The notes: generated by a model from the letters alone, not told the origin. A DNA stretch of 64,000 nt from CAVPXC01 sp963709505 (GCA_963709505.1 CAVPXC010000033.1:1-64000), one strand, 5' to 3'. Shown: positions 18,887 through 26,890, numbered from the stretch's first letter. Numbers and translations: made by a program.

Positions 18887-20035
18887 ATGGCGAAGAAAGC
18901 CAACAAGAAGGTACGGGTAGCAATCATCGGGGTGGGCAACTGCGCAGCCGCGCTGGTGCAGGGAGTGCACTACTACAAAGATGCCGCCGACAACGCCGAG
19001 ATCCCGGGCTTGATGCATGCCAGCCTGGGCGGCTATCACGTGCGGGATATCGAGTTCTCAGCCGCGTTCGACGTGGTCGAGGGCAAGGTCGGCAAGGACC
19101 TGAGCGAGGCCATGTGGGCCGCCCCCAACAACACCATCAAGTTCGCCGAAGTGCCGTTCTTGAACGTGCCGGTGAGCCGCGGGATGACCCACGATGGGCT
19201 GGGCAAATACGTCAGCACCATGGTCAAGAAGGCGCCAGGCTCGACCGATGACGTGATTGCGATCCTGAAAGACACCCGGACCGACGTGGTGGTCAACTTC
19301 ATGCCGGTAGGCTCGGAGATGGCGACCAAGTGGTATGTGGAGCAGGTGCTGGAGGCCGGCTGCGGGTTTGTCAACGGCATCCCGGTGTTCATTGCCAGCT
19401 CGCCCTACTGGGGCAAGCGTTTCAAGGACAAGGGCCTGCCGGTGATCGGCGACGACGTCAAGAGCCAGGTCGGCGCAACGATCACGCACCGCATCCTGAC
19501 CAACCTGTTCAAGGATCGTGGCGTGCATCTGGACCGCACCTACCAGCTCAACTTCGGCGGCAACATGGACTTCTACAACATGTTGGAGCGGGAGCGGCTG
19601 GAGAGCAAAAAGATCTCCAAGACCAACGCCGTCACCAGTCAGTTGCCCTACGATCTGGGTGAGGGGAACGTCCACGTCGGCCCCAGCGACTACGTGCCGT
19701 GGCTGACTGACCGCAAGTTCTGCTACATCCGCATGGAAGGCCGGGCCTTCGGCAATGTCCCACTGGAGATGGAGGTCCGCATGGAAGTATGGGATTCGCC
19801 CAACTCGGCCGGCGTGATCATCGACGCAGTGCGTTGCGCCAAGTTGGCGCTGGATCGCGGCCTCTCGGGCCCGATCGAGGCGCCCTCTTCGTACTTCATG
19901 AAGTCACCGCCCAAGCAATTCACCGACGACGAGGCGCGGCGAATGGTCGAAGAGTACGCGTGGCCGGATGGCGTTCCCTCTGCACCCGACGTGATCGATC
20001 AGGTCGAGGAAGTCGTGCGCCAGGCCGGCGACTGA
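18887..20035 (+). CDS. ino1: Inositol-3-phosphate synthase
   Basis: A 382-residue NAD-dependent enzyme converting glucose 6-phosphate to 1L-myo-inositol 1-phosphate. The Rossmann motif VAIIGVGNCAAALVQG is at residue 11. Family blocks NFMPVGSEMATKWYVEQ, NGIPVFIASSPYW, GDDVKSQVGATITHR, LNFGGNMDFYNML and the final Lys-containing stretch before MEVWDSPNSAGVIIDAVR are present. The length and motifs match the short actinobacterial/archaeal type. AAGAGGAGAATG precedes the start. In bacteria the product feeds inositol phospholipids or compatible solutes. Confidence 0.95.
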   Translation: MAKKANKKVRVAIIGVGNCAAALVQGVHYYKDAADNAEIPGLMHASLGGYHVRDIEFSAAFDVVEGKVGKDLSEAMWAAPNNTIKFAEVPFLNVPVSRGMTHDGLGKYVSTMVKKAPGSTDDVIAILKDTRTDVVVNFMPVGSEMATKWYVEQVLEAGCGFVNGIPVFIASSPYWGKRFKDKGLPVIGDDVKSQVGATITHRILTNLFKDRGVHLDRTYQLNFGGNMDFYNMLERERLESKKISKTNAVTSQLPYDLGEGNVHVGPSDYVPWLTDRKFCYIRMEGRAFGNVPLEMEVRMEVWDSPNSAGVIIDAVRCAKLALDRGLSGPIEAPSSYFMKSPPKQFTDDEARRMVEEYAWPDGVPSAPDVIDQVEEVVRQAGD

Positions 20036-20174
20036 CACAGCGCGGCCGGCCAGCACCGGCAACAAGCGACAGGACAGCGTCTGCTGGGCGCAGGCCGCAT
20101 TGACCACCTTGGAGAGTTACTTACGGCGCTGGCCTGACCAGTGGTTGATGCCAAAGCCGCTCTGGCACTAGCAG

Positions 20175-20384
20175 TAATGGTAGATTGGTAATGGATTGGT
20201 AGATTGGTGGATTGGTAGATTGGTAAATTGGTGGATTGGTGGATTGGTGGATTGGTAGATTGGTAGATTGGTGGATTGGTGGATTGGTGGATTGGTGGAT
20301 TGGTAGACTGGTAGATTGGTGGATTGGTAGACTGGTAGACTGGCGCTCGGTACCAATCTACCAATCTACCAATCTACCGATCAC
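20175..20384. repeat. GATTGGTG/GATTGGTA octamer array with complementary end
   Basis: About eighteen degenerate eight-base units (GATTGGTG, GATTGGTA, GACTGGTA) are followed at 20353-20381 by the complementary ACCAATCT units. The same family forms the spacer at 31432-31545. The 140 bases before it hold no gene. Confidence 0.92.
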
Positions 20385-20403
20385 CAACAAACGAGGTATA
20401 CCC

Positions 20404-20463
20404 ATGACCCGCTTCCGTGCAACGCCCTTGACGCAAATGACAGATAACGCATCGCGTCAGTAA
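20404..20463 (+). CDS. Possible 19-residue peptide
   Basis: A 19-codon frame (MTRFRATPLTQMTDNASRQ) begins 9 bases after GAGG and follows directly on the octamer array. It may be a gene remnant or a chance frame; nothing like it is known to me. Confidence 0.2.
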   Translation: MTRFRATPLTQMTDNASRQ

Positions 20464-20473
20464 TCTCAAATAC

Positions 20474-20502
20474 TTGCAAATTCCGGGGCTTTCTGCGATA
20501 AT
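20474..20502 (+). promoter_or_regulatory. Sigma70-like promoter for the pan genes
   Basis: TTGCAA, a 17-base spacer and GATAAT. Initiation near 20509 would give a leader of about 120 bases before panB. Confidence 0.55.
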
Positions 20503-20514
20503 TAAGACGTCACC

Positions 20515-20600
20515 TGGATCCTCCGGGACCGGGATGAACCGGAGCACTTATCTCAGGCAAACACCGCCGGTTTGCGGCAAGCGTATACTTTTTGAGGTCG
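20515..20600 (+). promoter_or_regulatory. Structured panB leader, possible pan-type RNA motif
   Basis: CTCCGG (20521-20526) pairs with CCGGAG (20539-20544) across an A/G-rich loop, and GCCG/CGGC forms a second hairpin near 20566-20578. The pan RNA motif is known upstream of pantothenate genes, including in Chloroflexota; that this is one is a guess from position and paired structure. Confidence 0.35.
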
Positions 20601-20629
20601 TTTCGGACTCTACCTGAAAGGAGGGTACC

Positions 20630-21565
20630 GTGTCAACCACCAGTCCTACCCCTTCCCCTGCGCTGTCTACGCGCAAAAAAGTTACTACCCGCACCTTCCG
20701 CCAGAAGAAGCAGCGCGGCGAGCTCATCACGATGCTCACCGCGTATGACTACATGACCGCCCAGGTCGTGGATCAGGCCGGCATCGACTGCATCCTGGTC
20801 GGCAACTCGCTGGGCATGGTCGTGCTGGGCTACGCCAACACCCTGCCGGTAACCATGGAGGATATGCTGCACCACTGCAAGGCAGTGGCGCGTGGCGCGC
20901 ATATGCCGCTGCTGATCGGCGACATGCCCTTTATGTCGTACCAGGTCTCGGTCGAGGAAGCCGTGCGCAACGCGGGCCGTTTCCTCCAAGAGGCCGGCAT
21001 GGAAGCGGTCAAGCTGGAAGGCGGTCGCGAGCGCGCCGATGCCGTGCGCCAGATCGTGGCAGCCGGCATCCCGGTCATGGGTCACATCGGCCTGACTCCG
21101 CAGAGTGTCTCCCAGTTCGGCGGCTTTGTGCCGCAAGGCAAGACCGCCGCGGCCGCCAGGCGCCTCGTCGAGGACGCCCAGATCCTGCAAGACGCCGGCT
21201 GCTTCAGCATCGTACTCGAATCCGTTCCCGCCCAACTCGCCGAATTGATCTCCAAGCAGCTCGAGATCCCCACTATCGGCATCGGCGCGGGTATCGGCTG
21301 TGACGGCCAGGTGCTGGTGATCCATGACCTGCTGGGCTTGTTCGACCGCTTTGTGCCCAAGTTCGTCAAGCAATATCGCAAATTGCACGGCACGGTCGTC
21401 GAAGCTCTGGAGGAGTACAAGGCAGAGGTAGAGGCCCAAATCTTCCCCGCATTCGAACACTCGATCTTCATGGAGGAGACTGAGTGGCAGGCCTTGCTGG
21501 CTGCCCTCGAACCCCAGATCGCGCCGTCAAATGGGCGAGAGTCGACGGTGAACGGTGAACAGTGA
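20630..21565 (+). CDS. panB: 3-methyl-2-oxobutanoate hydroxymethyltransferase
   Basis: A 311-residue (beta/alpha)8 enzyme that makes ketopantoate from 2-oxoisovalerate and methylene-tetrahydrofolate, the first committed step to pantothenate. Family segments are MLTAYDYMTAQVVDQAG, ILVGNSLGMVVLGY with the metal-binding Asp region, GDMPFMSYQ, AVKLEGG, GHIGLTPQS, IVLESVP and IGIGAG. The GTG start at 20630 follows AAAGGAGGG. The last residues (STVNGEQ) and the TGA come from the GTGAACG repeat, so the native C-terminus ended a little earlier. It heads the panB-panE-panC-coaX-panD group. Confidence 0.96.
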   Translation: MSTTSPTPSPALSTRKKVTTRTFRQKKQRGELITMLTAYDYMTAQVVDQAGIDCILVGNSLGMVVLGYANTLPVTMEDMLHHCKAVARGAHMPLLIGDMPFMSYQVSVEEAVRNAGRFLQEAGMEAVKLEGGRERADAVRQIVAAGIPVMGHIGLTPQSVSQFGGFVPQGKTAAAARRLVEDAQILQDAGCFSIVLESVPAQLAELISKQLEIPTIGIGAGIGCDGQVLVIHDLLGLFDRFVPKFVKQYRKLHGTVVEALEEYKAEVEAQIFPAFEHSIFMEETEWQALLAALEPQIAPSNGRESTVNGEQ

Positions 21566-21610
21566 ACGGTGAACAGTGAACGATGAACAGTGAACAGTGA
21601 ACAGTGAGCG
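21543..21610. repeat. GTGAACG/GTGAACA heptamer array
   Basis: Degenerate GTGAACG, GTGAACA and ATGAACA units start inside the last codons of panB and contain its stop. The same family forms the long array at 39470-39646. Confidence 0.9.
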
Positions 21611-21668
21611 GAAACGCAAACCGTTAGCTCTGCTTCCTGCTTATTGTTCACCGGCTCCCAAAAAGACC

Positions 21669-22587
21669 ATGCCCGCAAACTCCTCTGTACTGATCGTCGG
21701 CACCGGCGCGCTCGCCAGCCTCTTCGCCGCGCGCCTGGCCGCGGCCGGGTGCGCCGTCACCATGCTCGGATCCTGGCCCGATGGCCTGGCCGCGCTTCAG
21801 ACACATGGCGTGCGTCTTCTCGACGCGGATGGTGGCGTTAAGACCTACCCTGTGCATGCCACCGGAGATCCGGCCGAGTGTCGCGGGATTCTGCAGTCGT
21901 TCGTCCTGGTCAAGGCCTGGCAAACCGCGCGCGGCCATGCAGCTTTCCGGCTGCCTCCCCTCTGCTGGGCTTGTGCTCACCCTACAAAACGGATGGGGCA
22001 ACCGAGAAATCCTTGAGCAGGCCCTTGGCCCAGAGCGCGTCGCCCTGGGTGTAACAACTCTGGGCGCAACGCTGGTGGAGCCAGGCTTCGTGCGCCTGGG
22101 CGGACAAGGGCCGATCACCCTGGGCGTCCATCCGCGGCTGCAGCCACTGACTGACCTACTGGTGCTGGCCGGCTTCGACGTGCGCACAGCAGACGACGTT
22201 GCCGGCTTGGCCTGGGGCAAGCTGGTGATCAACGCCGCGATCAATCCGTTGACTGCGCTGCTGCGCGTACCGAACGGCGAGCTGTTAGCCCGGCCGGCCG
22301 CGCGTGAGCTGATGGGCCTCGCGGCCCGCGAGGCTGCCCAGGTGGGCGCCGCCCAAGGCCTGCACCTCCCCCTAGCCATCGCCGCCGACCCGGTGGCCGC
22401 CGCCGAAGACGTGGCACGTCGAACTGCGGCCAACCACTCGTCGATGTACCAGGACGTCCAGCACGGCCGTTCAACCGAGATCGACGCCATCTGCGGCGCG
22501 ATCGTCGAGGCCGGCGAGCGCCTGGGCATGCCAACGCCGGTCAATCGGACGTTGTGGCTGTTGGTGCGGGCGATCAGTGAAGGGTGA
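21669..22587 (+). CDS. panE: 2-dehydropantoate 2-reductase (one frame break)
   Basis: Reduces ketopantoate to pantoate with NADPH. The Rossmann start VLIVGTGALASLFAARLAAAG, the segment LTLQNGWGN, then AWGKLVINAAINPLTAL with the catalytic Lys, and NHSSMYQDVQHGRSTEID with the conserved Ser and catalytic Glu region are typical of the ApbA/PanE family. One extra base near 21932 splits the frame between KAWQTAR and AMQLSGCL; joined it is about 305 residues and complete. The ATG at 21669 is chosen from homology. The stop falls in the next repeat. Confidence 0.9.
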
Positions 22588-22672
22588 AGGGTGGAGAGTG
22601 GAGGGTGCGGAGTGCATAGTAAACGACAGTTCTCTCCACTCTCCACCCTCCACTCTCCACCCTCCACTGCGA
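22583..22672. repeat. GGAGAGT/GGAGGGT heptamer palindrome
   Basis: Units such as GTGGAGAGTGGAGGGTG on the left and CTCTCCACTCTCCACC on the right, with a short unrelated centre. The stop codon of panE lies at its left edge and panC starts 20 bases after it. Confidence 0.9.
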
Positions 22673-22691
22673 AACTCTTGCAAGAGGAACA

Positions 22692-23528
22692 ATGAAAGTT
22701 GTAACATCTCTAACCGATCTGCGAGCGGCCCGTGCCGCCTTGTCCGGGCCGCTCGGGCTTGTGCCGACCATGGGTTACCTCCACGAAGGTCACGTCTCGC
22801 TAGCTCGGCGAGCCAAGACGGAGTGCGCCAGCGTGGCTGCGAGTATTTTCGTCAACCCGACCCAGTTCGGGCCTACCGAGGACTTGGCAGCCTATCCACG
22901 CGACCTGCCGCGAGATCTGGACCTGCTCGAAGCTGCAGGCGTCGACCTCGTGTGGACACCCACGCCCGATGTCGTCTATCCGGCGGGCTTCCAAACGTGG
23001 GTGACGGTGGAGGAAGTGGCGACAGTGCTGGAAGGAGCGCAGCGTCCCACGCACTTTCGCGGCGTGACCACGGTCGTGGCCAAGTTGTTCAACGCCTTCC
23101 AGCCTGACAGGGCTTACTTCGGCCAGAAGGACGCGCAGCAGGTGGTGGTCATCAAACAGATGGCGAGCGATCTGGATTTTCCCGTCGAAATCGTGGTTTG
23201 CCCCACGATGCGCGAGCCGGATGGCCTGGCAATGTCCAGCCGCAACGCGTACTTAAACACCGAGCAGCGGCAGGCGGCCACGGTGTTATCTCGGGCGCTG
23301 CGAGCCGCCAAGGCGGCTTTCGACGGCGGCCAGCTCGACGCCAGCATCCTGCGCCAAATCATGGCCGACACCATCGACGCCGAGCCGCTGGCACGCCGGC
23401 AGTACGTGTCTTGCGCTGATCCGGCGACGTTGCGAGAGCAAGACGGTTGCGTGGAGCGCGCCTTACTCTCGATGGCAGTGTACGTCGGCAAGACTAGGCT
23501 TATCGATAACTTCCTGCTTGGAAGCTAA
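22692..23528 (+). CDS. panC: Pantothenate synthetase
   Basis: A 278-residue ATP-dependent ligase joining pantoate and beta-alanine. The HIGH-type nucleotide motif is in VPTMGYLHEGHVSL (residue 23 on), followed by FVNPTQFGPTEDL, THFRGVTTVVAKLFN, DRAYFGQKDAQQ and the KMSKS-like LAMSSRNAYL. All expected substrate-binding blocks are visible and the frame is intact. GCAAGAGGAAC provides the Shine-Dalgarno sequence. The stop abuts the hairpin at 23528. Confidence 0.97.
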   Translation: MKVVTSLTDLRAARAALSGPLGLVPTMGYLHEGHVSLARRAKTECASVAASIFVNPTQFGPTEDLAAYPRDLPRDLDLLEAAGVDLVWTPTPDVVYPAGFQTWVTVEEVATVLEGAQRPTHFRGVTTVVAKLFNAFQPDRAYFGQKDAQQVVVIKQMASDLDFPVEIVVCPTMREPDGLAMSSRNAYLNTEQRQAATVLSRALRAAKAAFDGGQLDASILRQIMADTIDAEPLARRQYVSCADPATLREQDGCVERALLSMAVYVGKTRLIDNFLLGS

Positions 23529-23614
23529 GATCGGACCGTTCTTCGGTGAACGGTCCGATCTGGTGCGATGGAGTTGATTGAGATCGGACCGTTCTTCGGC
23601 GAACGGTCCGATCT
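23528..23614. repeat. Two GATCGGACCGTTC hairpins in tandem
   Basis: Inverted repeats at 23528-23561 and 23581-23614, each AGATCGGACCGTTC around TTCGG(T/C) and its complement. The two copies differ by one loop base and are separated by about 19 bases. Confidence 0.9.
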
Positions 23615-23638
23615 GGTGCGAAAGGTAAACATTCAAGC

Positions 23639-24415
23639 ATGCTTCTAGTCATCGATATCGGCAACACCAACATCACCCTCGGCCAATACGACGGCGACCA
23701 ACTTGGCCCGCGCTGGCGGCTGGCGACTTCACACGAACGCATGCCGGACGAGTATGGCCTGCAGTTTCTCGGACTGCTGGCCCACGACGGCGTCGACCTC
23801 GACAGCCTGACAGGCGTCTGCCTGGCGTCCGTCGTGCCGCCGCTCACCGGCAAGATCCAGGAAACCTGCCGGCGCTACCTGCGACAGGAGCCGTTGGTGG
23901 TTGGCGCGGGCGTCAAAACCGGCGTCCGTATCCGCATCGACTATCCGCAAACCGTCGGCGCCGACCGTGTGGCCGACGCCGCAGCGGTCAAACATCTGTA
24001 CGGCGGGCCGGCCTGCATCGTCAACTTCGGCACAGCCACCACCTTCGACGCCATTTCGGCGGAAGGCGACTACCTGGGCGGGGCGATCGCACCCGGCATC
24101 GGCATCTCGGCTGAGGCGCTATTCACCCGCACCGCTCAGCTGCCGCGCGTCAACTTGCAGCGCCCCCCGTCGGTGATCGGCCACAGCACCGTGCATGCTA
24201 TGCAGTCCGGGCTGATCTTCGGCTACGTTAGCCTGGTCGAGGGCATGGTCGGCCGGTTCCGCGCCGAGCTGGGCGCCGAGATGAAGGTCATCGCCACCGG
24301 CGGCCTGGCCGAAACCATCGCCCAAGAGACGACAGCCATCCAGATCATCGCGCCGTGGCTGACGCTGGATGGGCTGCGGGTGATTTGGGAGCTGAACCAG
24401 AAGGGGAAAGGATAA
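23639..24415 (+). CDS. coaX: Type III pantothenate kinase
   Basis: A 258-residue kinase phosphorylating pantothenate, the first step of CoA assembly. The ASKHA-fold phosphate-1 motif LLVIDIGNTNITLG opens the protein. Then come GADRVADAAA, the conserved INFGTATTFDAI-type block (here VNFGTATTFDAIS), GGAIAPGIG and VIATGGLAETIA. The CoaX type usually needs a monovalent cation and is not inhibited by CoA. No clear Shine-Dalgarno precedes the ATG. It sits in the pantothenate group, so synthesis and activation are encoded together. Confidence 0.95.
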   Translation: MLLVIDIGNTNITLGQYDGDQLGPRWRLATSHERMPDEYGLQFLGLLAHDGVDLDSLTGVCLASVVPPLTGKIQETCRRYLRQEPLVVGAGVKTGVRIRIDYPQTVGADRVADAAAVKHLYGGPACIVNFGTATTFDAISAEGDYLGGAIAPGIGISAEALFTRTAQLPRVNLQRPPSVIGHSTVHAMQSGLIFGYVSLVEGMVGRFRAELGAEMKVIATGGLAETIAQETTAIQIIAPWLTLDGLRVIWELNQKGKG

Positions 24416-24419
24416 ACCT

Positions 24420-24590
24420 GCCCTGCTCGGGCCGGTCGAAGTGAATGGGTCGGTCGGAGACCGAACAGTCGAAGTAAATGGCTCGGTCGGAGACCGGCCC
24501 GAACAGGTCGAAGTAAATGAGCTCGGTCGGAGACCGGCCCGAACAGGTCGAAGTTAATGGGCTCGGTCGGAGACCGGCCTGAGCAACGGG
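24420..24590. repeat. About 40-bp direct repeat, four copies
   Basis: Four successive copies of a unit containing CTCGGTCGGAGACCGGCCC followed by GAACAGGTCGAAGTAAATG. Each unit includes a small GGTC...GACC inverted repeat. It fills the spacer between coaX and panD and differs from the 7-8 base arrays in its longer period. Confidence 0.85.
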
Positions 24591-24635
24591 ACGAATGAAT
24601 TTCGAATGAAGGTTGGCTGAAGAGGTAAAAGACCG

Positions 24636-25004
24636 ATGATGCGACAAATGTTACTTGGCAAGATCCATCGTGCCGTCGTCACCGCGGCGGACGTGAACTA
24701 TGTTGGCTCGATAACCGTCGATTCTGATCTGCTGGAAGCGGCGGGCATTCTGCCCTACGAGCGGGTGCAGGTCGTGGACGTCGAGAACGGCGCTCGATTG
24801 GAGACCTATACGATCCCCGGCGCGCCAGGCAAAGGCGAGATCCAGCTCAACGGCGCAGCCGCGCGGCTGGTGGCCGTGGGCGATCACGTCATCATTATGA
24901 GCTATGGCTGGCTGTCGCCGGAGGAGATCACCTCACACCGGCCTAAGGTGGTGTTGATAGGAGAGGACAACCGGATCAAGAAAGCCATGCACTACGGAGA
25001 GTAG
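24636..25004 (+). CDS. panD: Aspartate 1-decarboxylase proenzyme
   Basis: A 122-residue pyruvoyl enzyme that makes beta-alanine for pantothenate. The self-cleavage site is Gly24-Ser25 in NYVGSITVD, which gives the N-terminal pyruvoyl group. Lys9, Tyr22 and Arg/Tyr residues of the active site region (LLGKIHRAVVT, YERVQVVDVENGAR) and NGAAARLVAVGDHVIIMSY are typical. Length matches the bacterial family. It closes the pantothenate group. Confidence 0.97.
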   Translation: MMRQMLLGKIHRAVVTAADVNYVGSITVDSDLLEAAGILPYERVQVVDVENGARLETYTIPGAPGKGEIQLNGAAARLVAVGDHVIIMSYGWLSPEEITSHRPKVVLIGEDNRIKKAMHYGE

Positions 25005-25037
25005 CGCCCCAACGAAACACGGCGAGAGGTATAATCA

Positions 25038-25334
25038 ATGGCTACAACAAGAATAAGCGCGTCAGATACCACTGTCGTTAGTCGCAACATCGCTCTGACC
25101 AGTGAAGTCTTACGCTCGATGTTAGAAGAACCCGATGTCCTTGACCAGCTGCCCGCCAACTTCGAGTTAGTTGTGCTTCCTGATGATGACCCCGAGTTGT
25201 GGCTTTACAATCTTGAGCTCCTCGACAGATACGGAAGCGAAGGAAAGCCTGTCGTGTTCGTGCGGATGTCGGCCGGACAAAAGCAACCGGCCAATGGGGT
25301 TTCCGTGAGCTTCTACGTTCCGGTGATTGTGTAA
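25038..25334 (+). CDS. DUF5647-like protein
   Basis: A 98-residue soluble protein with VSRNIALTSEVLRSMLEEPDVLDQLPANFELVVLPDDDPEL, which I recognise as the DUF5647 pattern, followed by a segment with GKPVVFVRM. The function is unknown. GAGAGG stands about 7 bases before the ATG at 25038. It follows panD by 33 bases and precedes the lysine-gene promoter, so it may be cotranscribed with panD. Confidence 0.7.
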   Translation: MATTRISASDTTVVSRNIALTSEVLRSMLEEPDVLDQLPANFELVVLPDDDPELWLYNLELLDRYGSEGKPVVFVRMSAGQKQPANGVSVSFYVPVIV

Positions 25335-25352
25335 GCCGCATCAGTCTCTAAT

Positions 25353-25380
25353 TTGACAAATCGCAGACTTAAGCTAAAAT
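25353..25380 (+). promoter_or_regulatory. Strong sigma70-type promoter for the lysine cluster
   Basis: A perfect TTGACA (25353-25358), a 16-base spacer and TAAAAT (25375-25380). Transcription would start near 25387, about 25 bases before the leader peptide. Confidence 0.8.
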
Positions 25381-25412
25381 CCAGCCCACGTTCACTCGGA
25401 AAACAAGCACTC

Positions 25413-25496
25413 ATGCATATTACTTTCACCTTCGTCAAGTTCGCCAAGTCCAAGAAGCCTTCCCCGGCCTGGGAAGGTGCTTTGTGCTTGCGGTGA
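25413..25496 (+). CDS. Candidate lysine-rich leader peptide
   Basis: A 27-codon frame starting ATG at 25413 and ending TGA at 25494-25496, between the promoter and two terminator-like hairpins. It contains four Lys codons within seven residues (K9, K12, K14, K15; segment VKFAKSKK). Directly after the Lys codons, CCTTCCC and GGGAAGG can pair. Leader-peptide attenuation of lysine genes is known in Thermus, which uses the same pathway. Translation of this frame is not proven and its ribosome site is weak (CGGA). Confidence 0.6.
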   Translation: MHITFTFVKFAKSKKPSPAWEGALCLR

Positions 25497-25557
25497 ACTA
25501 GGCGCCGACCAAGTACACGAGCCCTGCCAGGCCACACCGGCCAGGCGGGGCTTTTTG
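25466..25557 (+). terminator. Candidate attenuator: terminator and competing antiterminator
   Basis: AGCCCTGCCAGGCC (25520-25533) pairs with GGCCAGGCGGGGCT (25539-25552), with one mismatch, and is followed by TTTTTGTTT: a classic Rho-independent terminator. GGCCTGG (25466-25472), just after the Lys codons, is complementary to CCAGGCC (25527-25533) in the terminator's left arm and could act as antiterminator when a ribosome stalls on Lys codons. Confidence 0.7.
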
Positions 25558-25578
25558 TTTCATCGTTCAGCGGCAATG

Positions 25579-25618
25579 CGGCCCCTCTCGCCCCCCCCGG
25601 CGTGTAGGGGCCGTTTTT
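25579..25618 (+). terminator. Second terminator-like hairpin before lysW
   Basis: CGGCCCCT (25579-25586) pairs with AGGGGCCG (25606-25613), followed by TTTTTCT. It lies about 90 bases before lysW, so transcription into the operon must pass two terminators. Confidence 0.65.
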
Positions 25619-25709
25619 CTCCGCCTGGTCGATCATCGTTGCTGGCCACCACATAGCGCCGAACTGATCTTCGGCGCAAGCAGAAGTGCGCAGAAAGGAA
25701 CAACCTACC

Positions 25710-25880
25710 GTGACCTACGAAGCCAACTGCCCGGAATGCGACGCGAGCTTGAACCTGCTCGACCCGATGGAAGGTGAGATCGTGCCCTGCCCTGACTGCG
25801 GCGTCGATCTCGAAGTAGTATCACTCGACCCGCTCAGTCTCGAGCTGGCGCCCGAGGAAGAAGAGGATTGGGGCGAATGA
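25710..25880 (+). CDS. lysW: Amino-group carrier protein LysW
   Basis: A 56-residue acidic carrier protein. Its C-terminal Glu56 (ending EEEEDWGE) is the attachment site: the amino group of alpha-aminoadipate is joined to its side chain, and later enzymes act on the bound intermediate. A zinc-binding fold is given by Cys7, Cys10, Cys27 and Cys30 (CPEC, CPDC). The GTG at 25710 is chosen, with AAAGGAA upstream and the typical start TYEANCPEC; an earlier GTG at 25686 adds eight atypical residues. The stop overlaps lysX by four bases (ATGA). Confidence 0.96.
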   Translation: MTYEANCPECDASLNLLDPMEGEIVPCPDCGVDLEVVSLDPLSLELAPEEEEDWGE

Positions 25881-26737
25881 TCCGCGTCGCTGTCCTAATC
25901 TCGCGCATTCGCGTCGAGGAAAAGCTGTTGCTCGCGGCGCTTGAGACCGCCGGTGCTGCCGTCCAGATCGTCAACGACAGCGAGCTGGTGTTTGCACTGG
26001 GCGACGGCAACAGCGTCCTTAATGCCGATGTGGTGCTGGAGCGCTCGGTCAGCACGGCGCGCGGGCTATATGCCCTGCGTCTGTTCGAACACACGGGCCT
26101 GCCCACGGTCAACAGCTATTACACCGCCTCCACCTGCGCCGACAAGGTGCTGACTACTGCAGCGCTGGACGAAGCCGGGATCGCACAGCCACGCGCCCGC
26201 GTAGCCCTTACTCCCCAGGCAGCCCTGGCCGCCATCGAAGAGCTGGGCTACCCGGCCGTGATCAAGCCCGTTGTCGGCTCGTGGGGCCGGCTGCTGGCGC
26301 GCATCAACGACCGGGACGCGGCCGAGGCGCTGTTGGAGCACAAAGAGGTACTGGGCTCTTACCAGCACAGCATCGTCTACATCCAGGAGTTCATCGCCAA
26401 ACCGGGCCGCGATATCCGCGCCTTCGTCATCGGCGACAAGACGGTCGGCGCCATCTACCGCCACTCTGAACACTGGATCACCAACACCGCCCGCGGCGGC
26501 CAAGCCTCGAAATGCCCGGTCACCCCCGAGATCGACGACCTCTGCCGCAGAGCGGCGCAGGCCGTCGGTGGCGGCGTGCTTGCTATCGATCTACTGGAAG
26601 ACCCCGACCGCGGCTTCCTGGTCAACGAAGTCAACCACACAATGGAGTTCCGCAACAGCATCGAGCCGACGGGTGTGGATATTCCGGCGCGGGTGGTGGA
26701 GTATGTGCTGCGGCGGGCAAAAGCGAGAAACCCGTAA
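25877..26737 (+). CDS. lysX: Alpha-aminoadipate-LysW ligase LysX
   Basis: A 286-residue ATP-grasp ligase attaching alpha-aminoadipate to the C-terminal Glu of LysW. ATP-grasp features are YPAVIKPVVGSWGR, VYIQEFIAKPGRDIRAFVIGD and FLVNEVNHTMEFRN with the metal-binding Glu and Asn. NTARGGQASKCPV lies in the substrate region. ArgX, which uses glutamate, is a close homologue; LysX is preferred because homocitrate synthase, homoaconitase and homoisocitrate dehydrogenase follow. The enzyme may serve both pathways. It is translationally coupled to lysW. Confidence 0.93.
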   Translation: MIRVAVLISRIRVEEKLLLAALETAGAAVQIVNDSELVFALGDGNSVLNADVVLERSVSTARGLYALRLFEHTGLPTVNSYYTASTCADKVLTTAALDEAGIAQPRARVALTPQAALAAIEELGYPAVIKPVVGSWGRLLARINDRDAAEALLEHKEVLGSYQHSIVYIQEFIAKPGRDIRAFVIGDKTVGAIYRHSEHWITNTARGGQASKCPVTPEIDDLCRRAAQAVGGGVLAIDLLEDPDRGFLVNEVNHTMEFRNSIEPTGVDIPARVVEYVLRRAKARNP

Positions 26738-26885
26738 AGCGTAAGGCGTAACCCGGAAGGCGGAGGCGGAAATCCCCTGCTGATCGCTCACAACCAATCG
26801 CTCACCGCTTAACAAATTGCCGCCAATCGCTCACCACTCATCGCTCACCGCTAATCGCTCATTACTTATCGATCACCGATCACCC
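26727..26885. repeat. Heptamer region (CGTAAAG and ATCGCTC units)
   Basis: A short left part with GCGTAAGGCGTAAC and GGAAGGCGGAGGCGG is followed by about 100 bases of ATCGCTC, ACCACTC, ACCGCTA and ATTACTT seven-base units. The lysX stop lies at its left edge and lysY starts 6 bases after it. Confidence 0.8.
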
Positions 26886-26890
26886 GACCT

